From: JAIOSF01 sp963677755
GTDB taxonomy: Bacteria > Campylobacterota > Campylobacteria > Campylobacterales > Arcobacteraceae
Assembly (NCBI GenBank): GCA_963677755.1
Contig: OY782506.1
Location: 1,612,001 to 1,676,000 of the forward strand
Length of the DNA: 64,000 nucleotides
Direction: 5' to 3'
Below are positions 52,734-61,100 of this stretch, one piece after another. Position numbers and translations under genes: made by a program. The notes under the pieces were generated by a model that was given only the letters and a program-made list of their open reading frames with translations, ran no database searches and was not told the DNA's origin. The number at the start of each line of letters is the position of its first letter. Position 1 is the stretch's first letter.

Positions 52734-54856
52734 ACTACAGCCTTTTTACTATTTCCACTTAAAGCAGCAAGAACTTTTTGTTTTGGTCCATCTGCTACTA
52801 TTCTTCCGTTACTTAATACTATTACTCTATCTACAAGGTCAAGTGCTGAAAATCTATGAGTAATAACTATCACTGTTTTTTCTGGTGCTATAACAGATTT
52901 TAATTGGTTGATAAGTGTTTTTTCTAACCCCACATCAAGTCCAGAAGTTGGTTCATCAAGTATCAACATTGGAGGGTCATTTAAAATAGCTCTTGCCATT
53001 GCTACAAGTTGTCTCTGGCCAGTTGAGAGGTTACTACCTCTTTCTCCAACTTGGAGTCCATCACCTTTCCCAGATTTTTTCACAAGCTCCTCAAGTCCTG
53101 TTATATGTATTAGTTCCATCATCTTTTCTTTACTTATTGTTCTTGAAAGTTCAATATTTTCTTTCAATGAACCATTAAATAAGAATGGTTCTTGTGGCAT
53201 CACTCCAATATTTTGTCGTATCTCAACAGGGTGCATAGTAGAGGTATCATGACCATCAAAATAGATAGAGCCACTACTTGGGCTATAAAGTCCTGTAAGG
53301 AGTTTAAGCAAGGTACTTTTTCCAGCACCTGTTTGTCCAATAATTCCTATTTTTTCACCTTGTTTTATCTTAAAAGATATTTTATCTAGTGATGGATATT
53401 TACTATCTTTAAAGAAAAACTCCACATCTTTAAACTCAATTTCACCTTTTAATTTTCCTATACCTATCTCTAGTTCTTTTTGATTTTCAATAGGAAGATG
53501 CCAAAAATTATTAATAGTATTTATTGATTCATTTATCTCTTTAAATCGTATCACCATCATAGATACATTTATCACAGGAACCATCGCACGACTTGCTAAT
53601 ATGGTTACAGCAATAAGTCCCCCTACACTTAAGTTTTTGTCAGCAATTTGAAATACACCTACAACAATTACAAGCATAGTAACAAGTTGAATAACTGTTT
53701 GAGAAAGGTTCATTGAAAGTGCATTTAAAGACTGTATTCGTAAGCCAACAGAATCTGTAAAAGCAACGATATTTCTCCAGTTAAAAAGCTTAGTAGCTGT
53801 TGCATTAGTTAGTTTTATACTTTCACTTCCTTGTATTGCTTCCACAAGAAAGCTATGTTTAGATTGTACATTTTCAAGGTTTTTAGCACTTAAATTTGAT
53901 ATTGGTATTTGCATCAAAACATTAAATGCAAGTATAATTATTGCAGCCACAGCAGGGACAACGGCAACAGCAGGTGAAATTAAAAAAATAACTATCAATG
54001 CAACAAAAAAGAATGGAAAATCAATCACTTGAACTACAGACCTTGTAGCAAAAAATTCTCTTACTTGTTGTAACTCTCTAAACAAATTTGCTTTACTTCC
54101 TGTCATCATCTCATCATATTGAGTTTGGATAAGCAAAACTCTTTTCATAAGCTCCTCTTCAAGGTGAAGTCCTAACTTTTTTCCAGTTTTTTCTATAATA
54201 TAATTTCTTACACTTTTAAAAACTAAATCGAAAATAAGTATCACTACAACACCCATACCCAAAACAAATAAAGTCTCAAAAGCATTATTTGGTACTACTC
54301 TATCATAAACACTCATCGTAAATAAAGGAACTGCTAAAGCAAATAGGTTTATAAAAAATGTCAAAATTCCAATTTCAACATAAGAACGCCAAAAAGATTT
54401 TACAGGTTCAAAAAACCAATTTTTCTTTTTCTCTTTATCAATATACTCTTTTTTTTGAGATTCTCTAAATATAACAATTGCTTTTGTGTATTCTTTCAAC
54501 ACTTCTCTATCTAAACTTTTTTCTACATTCTCAAAAGGATCAAATACAACTATGCTATTTCCTGTTTTTCTAAGATAAACCATAGGGTGTTCAAATTTAT
54601 CAAATATAATACAAGGTAAAAAATAATCAGGTATCTCAAGACCAGATATATCCCTTTTTACAGAGTGTAAGCCAAGATTAGAGATCACTTCAATTACACA
54701 AGATTCATCAAAGCCATTTTCATTTTTTGGGGTAAAACTAGCAATAGTTTCTAAAGATATATCCCCAAAATAAAAATCTAAAATAAATTTTGTAGCGATT
54801 AAAAGTGGATCTGTCTGAAATTCACTACTTTTATTTATCTGTTTATTCTCTTCCAA
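52730..54856 (-). CDS. Type I secretion ABC transporter with inactive C39-like domain
   Basis: 708 residues: an N-terminal C39-peptidase-like domain (about 10-135), a six-helix membrane domain (about 155-440) and an ATPase domain. The C39 domain keeps the FDxFEHPMVYLR histidine region, but has no catalytic cysteine in its first 50 residues, so it is a non-cleaving C39-like domain, as in LapB and HlyB. The ATPase has GQTGAGKST (Walker A), LSTGQRQLVAMARA (signature), LILDEPTSGLD (Walker B) and ITHR. It couples to HlyD by a 4-base overlap and follows the TPR-glycosyltransferase by 10 bases. Confidence 0.95.
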   Translation of the reverse strand: MEENKQINKSSEFQTDPLLIATKFILDFYFGDISLETIASFTPKNENGFDESCVIEVISNLGLHSVKRDISGLEIPDYFLPCIIFDKFEHPMVYLRKTGNSIVVFDPFENVEKSLDREVLKEYTKAIVIFRESQKKEYIDKEKKKNWFFEPVKSFWRSYVEIGILTFFINLFALAVPLFTMSVYDRVVPNNAFETLFVLGMGVVVILIFDLVFKSVRNYIIEKTGKKLGLHLEEELMKRVLLIQTQYDEMMTGSKANLFRELQQVREFFATRSVVQVIDFPFFFVALIVIFLISPAVAVVPAVAAIIILAFNVLMQIPISNLSAKNLENVQSKHSFLVEAIQGSESIKLTNATATKLFNWRNIVAFTDSVGLRIQSLNALSMNLSQTVIQLVTMLVIVVGVFQIADKNLSVGGLIAVTILASRAMVPVINVSMMVIRFKEINESINTINNFWHLPIENQKELEIGIGKLKGEIEFKDVEFFFKDSKYPSLDKISFKIKQGEKIGIIGQTGAGKSTLLKLLTGLYSPSSGSIYFDGHDTSTMHPVEIRQNIGVMPQEPFLFNGSLKENIELSRTISKEKMMELIHITGLEELVKKSGKGDGLQVGERGSNLSTGQRQLVAMARAILNDPPMLILDEPTSGLDVGLEKTLINQLKSVIAPEKTVIVITHRFSALDLVDRVIVLSNGRIVADGPKQKVLAALSGNSKKAVV

Positions 54857-54866
54857 TAGCTCTACC

Positions 54867-56651
54867 TTATATTTTTAATTTTAACTTATATTCTTTATTC
54901 ATTTTAGCAAACAATGATTGAAAAACAGGTTTCCAGTTTCTATTTTGTTTTTGTCTAAATATTTTTACACTTTTATACCAAGAAGATTTTTCCCCTTTTG
55001 TTTCCCATCTCCAGTCTGGAACTTTAGGAACTAAAATCCAAGTAGGAACATCTAAAGCCCCACAAAGATGAACAACTGATGTATCAGAACTCACTACTAA
55101 ATCAAGCTCTTGAACTAAATCAGCTGTTTTTGAGAAATCAGTTAACTTATCAGTAACATCTATTATTTTATCTTCAATTCCTAACTCTTTTATTTGCTCT
55201 TTATCTGGACCTATTTGAAGAGAGTAAACATTTACTTTTTCGTTGTTTATTAAAGGTAAAAAGCTTTCCAACTCTAATACCCTCTCCTCATAACTTTCAG
55301 AAGTAACTGAAGCAGACCAGCAAATACCAACATTAATTTTATTTTTCTCTTTTTTTATCTTAAATATATTCTTTTTTTCAACTTCTAAATAAGGGATAGT
55401 AGTTATAAGTTCTTTTGTTGAAGTTATTCCCAATATATATGGCATACTCATTATTGACAAATGATAGTCAAAAACTGGTGTTGGTTCACTTCTATGTGTC
55501 AATACATCTATCTCTTTGATATTTTTAAATAGCTCTTTTAGTTCATCTCTACATTTTACAGCTATTTTACAAGAAAATCGTTCTTTAAATTGTGGTAAAA
55601 AACGGATTAACTGAATAGAATCCCCAAATCCTTGCTCACTGTGAAGAAGTATTGTTTTCTCTTTTACATCTTCTATTCCTGTAAACATAGGTTTTGAAAA
55701 AATATCTTTATTATTAAAGATATGTCCTTTCATCTCCTCTTTTTTAAATCTCCATTCATACTCTTTCCAACCATTTTTAAAATCACCTTTTGCAAGATAG
55801 ATAGTTGCTAAATCAAAATGAGCATTTTCAAAATCTGGTTTTAACTCTATCGCTTTTTTATAACTATTTATAGCTTTTGTTGTAAAACCCAAATTTTTAT
55901 ATGATGTTCCCACATTACTATATGCGTTGTATCCATTTGGTTCTAACTCTATCGCTTTTTCATGAAGTTTAGCTGCTTTTTTGTACTCATAAAGTTTATT
56001 GTAAACATTTCCAAGATTTGTATAAGCTCCTGCATTTTTAGGATTTGCCTCTATCGCCTTTTCTAGATTTTCTATCGCTTCATCGTATTTTTTCAGCTTA
56101 TTAAAACAAGCCCCAATATTACTATACAGTTCTGTATATTTTGGATTTATATTTAACGCAATTTTAAAAATATCTATAGCTTGCTGATATTTTTTTTGTT
56201 GGTATAAAATCACCCCAATATTATTAACAGCTTTATCAAACTTAGGGTTTATTCTTACAGCATCCTTATAAGCTTGTATCGCTTTTTCATTGTCATTTAA
56301 TTTTTCAAATACCATCCCAATATTATTGTATCCATGGTAGTTTTTAGAATCTACTTTTATCCCATCTGAATAGACTTTTAATGCAGCTTTATAGTTTTTT
56401 GTATCTTTAAGAAGATTTCCAAGATTATTGTAACTAGTTGAGTTTTTAGGGTTTGCATTAATAGCTTGTATATAATACTCATATGCTTTTTGGTTCTCAC
56501 GTAAAGCTCTATGTATAACCCCTAAATTTCCTAATGCTTCACTATTTTTTTCATCTATTTTTAGTATCTCTAAATAATAATTTTTTGAAACCTCTAAATC
56601 TTTATTTTTATAAGCTTCATAAGCTTTTTTTAATAAATCTTGTTGATTCAT
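54867..56651 (-). CDS. TPR protein with a C-terminal glycosyltransferase-like domain
   Basis: 594 residues. The first half (about 1-300) consists of eight or nine tetratricopeptide repeats (Y.N.G....A...Y..AI...P). The second half (about 320-590) resembles GT-B glycosyltransferases of the GT9/GT41 type: LLHSEQGFGDSIQLIRFLP, VGICWSAS, and DLVVSSDTSVVHLCGAL near the sugar-nucleotide site. TPR-GT proteins of this kind include protein O-glycosyltransferases, and they recur beside large repeat adhesins. Its likely acceptor is the RTX protein of this locus, but this is inference. It precedes the ABC transporter by 10 bases. Confidence 0.85.
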   Translation of the reverse strand: MNQQDLLKKAYEAYKNKDLEVSKNYYLEILKIDEKNSEALGNLGVIHRALRENQKAYEYYIQAINANPKNSTSYNNLGNLLKDTKNYKAALKVYSDGIKVDSKNYHGYNNIGMVFEKLNDNEKAIQAYKDAVRINPKFDKAVNNIGVILYQQKKYQQAIDIFKIALNINPKYTELYSNIGACFNKLKKYDEAIENLEKAIEANPKNAGAYTNLGNVYNKLYEYKKAAKLHEKAIELEPNGYNAYSNVGTSYKNLGFTTKAINSYKKAIELKPDFENAHFDLATIYLAKGDFKNGWKEYEWRFKKEEMKGHIFNNKDIFSKPMFTGIEDVKEKTILLHSEQGFGDSIQLIRFLPQFKERFSCKIAVKCRDELKELFKNIKEIDVLTHRSEPTPVFDYHLSIMSMPYILGITSTKELITTIPYLEVEKKNIFKIKKEKNKINVGICWSASVTSESYEERVLELESFLPLINNEKVNVYSLQIGPDKEQIKELGIEDKIIDVTDKLTDFSKTADLVQELDLVVSSDTSVVHLCGALDVPTWILVPKVPDWRWETKGEKSSWYKSVKIFRQKQNRNWKPVFQSLFAKMNKEYKLKLKI

Positions 56652-56734
56652 AAACTACCTTTTGTCTAATTTGATTAATCTAATATTGTAGTATACTTAT
56701 ACTAAAATTAATAAGTTTAAAGATAAAATCGTGT

Positions 56735-57442
56735 ATGAAAACTTCAATTAAATGTAAAATTTGTTCTTCTGATTCCTTTTTTTTTGGTATATGCGATTTC
56801 AACAAAAATTGTGAAGAGAGAAAAGGTTATTTTCTCCCAATATCAGGTAAAGCTGTCTATTATTTCAAATGTTCCCATTGTGGACTTATCTTTACAACAT
56901 ACTTTGATAAACACTCACCAGATATGTTTGAAAAAGAGATTTATAATAAAGAATATAAAGATGTAGACCCCGATTTTGAAGAGCTACGACCAAATGCATT
57001 TGCTAAACTATTATTAAATAATTTTAACATAGAAAAAAACTTGGATATTTTAGATTATGGTTGTGGAGATGGAAAACTTATTGAAAATCTTACACAGTAT
57101 GGTTTTTCTAATCTCAAAGGATATGACCCCTATTCCAAAAATTTTTCATCCAAACCGCAAAACAAATCTTCACTTATCACATCATTTGAAGTTTTTGAAC
57201 ATGTAACAGATCCAATTGAACTTATCAAAGATATTATCTCTTTAAAAAAGCCAAAAGGGTCTATACTATTTTCAACTTTATTAGCCCCTAAAAATATAGA
57301 GCAAATAGGTGTAAACTGGTGGTATATTTCCCCACGAAACTCTCATATTACAATATATACGCAAAAATCTCTAGAGATACTTTTTAGCCATTTTGATATG
57401 AAAGTGAAACACTTCAACCAAAATCTCCATTTAGCTTATTGA
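56735..57442 (+). CDS. Class I SAM-dependent methyltransferase
   Basis: 235 residues. An N-terminal zinc-knuckle-like part has CKICSS (C7, C10) and CSHCGLIF, followed by a Rossmann methyltransferase with the SAM loop ILDYGCGDGKLIENL (about 107-121) and SFEVFEHVTDPIE. This is the layout of sugar or C-methyltransferases (Methyltransf_23 type) that act on surface-carbohydrate precursors. It is the only plus-strand gene in the right block, divergent from the TPR-GT and convergent with sapC. A role in modifying the glycan added by the neighbouring TPR-GT is possible. Confidence 0.82.
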   Translation: MKTSIKCKICSSDSFFFGICDFNKNCEERKGYFLPISGKAVYYFKCSHCGLIFTTYFDKHSPDMFEKEIYNKEYKDVDPDFEELRPNAFAKLLLNNFNIEKNLDILDYGCGDGKLIENLTQYGFSNLKGYDPYSKNFSSKPQNKSSLITSFEVFEHVTDPIELIKDIISLKKPKGSILFSTLLAPKNIEQIGVNWWYISPRNSHITIYTQKSLEILFSHFDMKVKHFNQNLHLAY

Positions 57443-57445
57443 TTT

Positions 57446-58129
57446 TTAATTTTTTTCTAATACTTTTTCAAAATTATTCAAAGACTTAAACTGAGCATCA
57501 ATAATACCCATCCAACCTTTTTTTGCCCATAAAGCAAGTGTAGCATCATCTAGTTTTAATAGTTTTTCTCTATTTATAATATAAAACTCTTCTATAATTG
57601 TTTGCTCACCATTATTAGTTTTTATTTTCAAACTTTTTTGGATAAGTAAGTCTAGTTTTTGTAACTCTTTAATGATTATTTTAGATATATTTCTTTGCAC
57701 ATCAAGTTTTTTAACCAACTCTATTTTTTCAAGTGCAACTTTTCCCAAATCACCATTTTTTGAGAGTATACTATTTTGTTTTTTTACCCCTACATACTTT
57801 TTATCATTGTCGATTGCTATAACTGTATTGTAATTGTTATTTTCATCTTTAACTACAATATTCATAAAAGGATATGTTTGTACAAATCTAGGAAGATAAT
57901 GTCCAGAGTTTTTATAAAGAGTCACTTCTGTAGATATACCTGTGAATGCTATAAATTCAGCATTCTCTCCACCACTTATAAGTACAGGTGCCACACAACT
58001 CATATCTAAAACCTCATCTATTCCCAGAGGTACTATACCTATATTCTTAGCTACTTCTAAAGCATCTACACTATTAAACTTTACTTTAGCGTGTTTCTTT
58101 TTATCTAAAATTTCTATATTTCTGTACAT
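57446..58129 (-). CDS. sapC: SapC-family protein
   Basis: 227 residues, no signal peptide and no membrane segment. The core reads GHYLPRFVQTYPFMN, the signature stretch of the SapC family, and the C-terminal part (LDDATLALWAKKGWMGIIDAQFKSL) is also typical. In Campylobacter fetus, sapC lies with sapDEF, the type I system that exports the S-layer protein; the molecular role of SapC is not known. Here it begins 22 bases after the RTX gene stop, with a good AAAAGGAA ribosome site, and no terminator is seen between the two. Confidence 0.88.
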   Translation of the reverse strand: MYRNIEILDKKKHAKVKFNSVDALEVAKNIGIVPLGIDEVLDMSCVAPVLISGGENAEFIAFTGISTEVTLYKNSGHYLPRFVQTYPFMNIVVKDENNNYNTVIAIDNDKKYVGVKKQNSILSKNGDLGKVALEKIELVKKLDVQRNISKIIIKELQKLDLLIQKSLKIKTNNGEQTIIEEFYIINREKLLKLDDATLALWAKKGWMGIIDAQFKSLNNFEKVLEKN

Positions 58130-58151
58130 TTTTTTCCTTTTAAATTTAAAT

Positions 58152-61100
58152 TTATGATGCTGCTATTGTTAATGAAATATCAGAACTATCATCACCATTG
58201 ATATCTATTTGATAACTACCAGCTGATATATCTGAAATACTATCAACCCAGTTAGTACCACCATCAGAAGACAATTGATAATTAACAGTATCTGTTGTAA
58301 TATTTAAAGTATCATCATCAGCACCATTTATAGTAAACTCACTACCTGCAGAACCACTTAACCAGTCATTAATAGTTTTTGCATCAATTGTTAAATTATT
58401 GCTATCCACTAAATTTAACTCTTCTATATTACTAAATGCATTAGAAACATTTCCACTATAATTGTCAAGTTCAACAGTATCAGTACCTACTCCACCATTA
58501 ATAGTAGATGTATTTGAAAAATCTAATACAAAAGTATCTCCTCCATCTCCTCCATCAATATTATATGTTCCACTAGTTACTGTAATATTATCAACTCCAC
58601 TTCCACCATTTACATCGTTGATTCCTGCATTACTTGCTTCTGTTCCTAATGTTACACTATTTGGATTATCTGAAAAATCAAGTGTTTCTATACTATCAAG
58701 ATTACTAAAATCTAAATCAGCTAAAGTTGCACTATCATTTATCTCTAAAGTATCTGTTCCAGTTCCTCCGTTAATTGTGTCATTATTATCAAAAAATGAA
58801 TCATCAAATATAAAAGTATCATTATTATTTCCACCGTTGACAGTTACACCATTTAAAGTATCATCTGTTTGAGTTAATGAATTTACACCACCATCTGCAA
58901 AGTTAATTGTATCAATTCCATTTATGTTCGTAAAATCTCCACTTGTGATACTTCCAATATTATTAAAATTAAGAGTGTCAGTTCCACTAGTATCTGTAAT
59001 AGTATCACTTGCATCAAGATTATCTATATTTATATTGATAGTATCATCTCCATCTCCAAGACTAACTGTATCATCTCCATCACTTAAATTAACAATATCA
59101 TTTCCTGCCCCAGTATCTATAGATAAATTTTTACCTGCAACTTCATTTACTGTAATATTTCCACTTGAACTCGATGCATCTATATCTATTTCAAGACTAT
59201 TAAATGTTGTAGTACCTGTCATATTTGCTGTTAAATCAACTTCACTAATATTTGACATATCAATTGTTCCACCTGCTCCATCTAATGCTAATGTACCTGT
59301 ACCATCTATAGTATGTCCACTAATTACACTTGCATCGGCACTTAATTTATCTCCTGCTGTTACTTCAATTGAATTTGCACTATTATTTACAGAATTTATA
59401 CCAATATCTCCACTTATTTGTATATCATTCGAGATACTTGATAAATTTATAGATGAATGATTTCCTGTAAGTTCAAGTGTTCCATTTCCTATTACAGTTT
59501 TACTAGAAATAGTATCTGCTTCTACACTTACCGTTTTAGTATTCGTTGTTGTGATTGTTCCTACTGAAGCATTTAATGAATCAATAGTCACACTTCCATC
59601 AAGGGTAATATCAGTAGCTATATTACTTAAATCTAAAGTTCCACTTCCATCCGTAATCTTAACAGTTGCTGTTCCCGTTTCGGCTACTGCCATAGTTCCA
59701 AGAGCTACAACTGTTGTTGTTAATATCACACCATTATTTAGTGAGATATTTTCTACATTTGTTAAAGTACCTGCTAAAGTAGTACTTGCAGTATATACAA
59801 CTTTATCAGTTCCGCTTCCTGTTGCTATATCTAAACTTCCATCTGCTGTTTGAACTGTTACATTTCCTGTTGAACCATTATCAACTAAATCAATCTCTAA
59901 GTTTTGAAGTGTTGTTGTTCCATTAAAGTTTCCTTGTAATGTTACAGCACCTACATTATCTAAATTTATAGTTCCGCTTCCTTGTAATTCTAAAGTACCT
60001 GAACCATCAATTGTTTTACTACTAATATCTGTTCCATCTGATATAGTTAAAATACCATCTACTGTTACATCACCTTGATTAACTTTACTATCGCCAAGTG
60101 TTACTGTACCATTTACTGTTACATCATTTACTATACCACTTAAATCTACTGTTGTTGAATCTCCTGTTACAACTATATCTCCACTTCCATTAATTGTAAG
60201 TCCATCTAAAACACTTGCATCAGCTGTTAAAACTTGTCCTGCATTTACAGTAATATCTCCTATTCCTGCATTACTTAATGTTATATCAGAATTAATTATT
60301 AAGTTATTTGAAATACTACTTGCATCCAAAGTACCTGTTGAATTTATAGTAAGTGTTCCTGTACCATTTACCGTATTTCCAGTTACATTTGCTACATTTG
60401 ATGTTAAGTTAGCTCCACTGACAGTTATTGTTTCAACACCAGTTAATGTGCCTGTTAAAGTAGTGTCATTAGTATATACAACCTTATCAGCTCCACTTCC
60501 ACCATCTATATTAGTTGACCCATCTGCTGTATTTATAGTATCAGAACCTGTTCCTGTTTTTATAGATGATACACTATTTTGTGCATTTACAGTCATATTT
60601 GCACTTGATGCTGAAGCATCAATATCAACAGCTAAATTGTTAAGTGTAGTAGCTGATGAAAAGTCACCATTTAAGGTACTAACATTTACATTTGATAAAT
60701 CAACTGTTCCACCACCTTCTAAATTCAATGTTCCTGTTCCTGTTATAGTTTTTCCACTTATATCAAGAGCATCTTCAATTGTTAAGTTTGCAGTGTTTCC
60801 TAAGGCAATATTCCCTTGACTTACTTTATTATTACCTAATGTAACTGTACCATTTAAAGAGATGTTATTATCAACTTTACTTAAATCTACTGTAGTAGAA
60901 TTTCCAGTAGCAGCAACATTTCCAGCCCCTGAAACATCTACAGAATTTAGTTTATCAATTACTGTAGTTAATGTTTGCCCACTATTTACCACTACACTAG
61001 AATCTCCAAAATCTCCTGTAAATGTAGAACTTCCTGTAAACTCAATAGTTTCATTTGCAGGTGTTGTTAAATCTAAAACTGTACTAAAATCTGTGGCACT

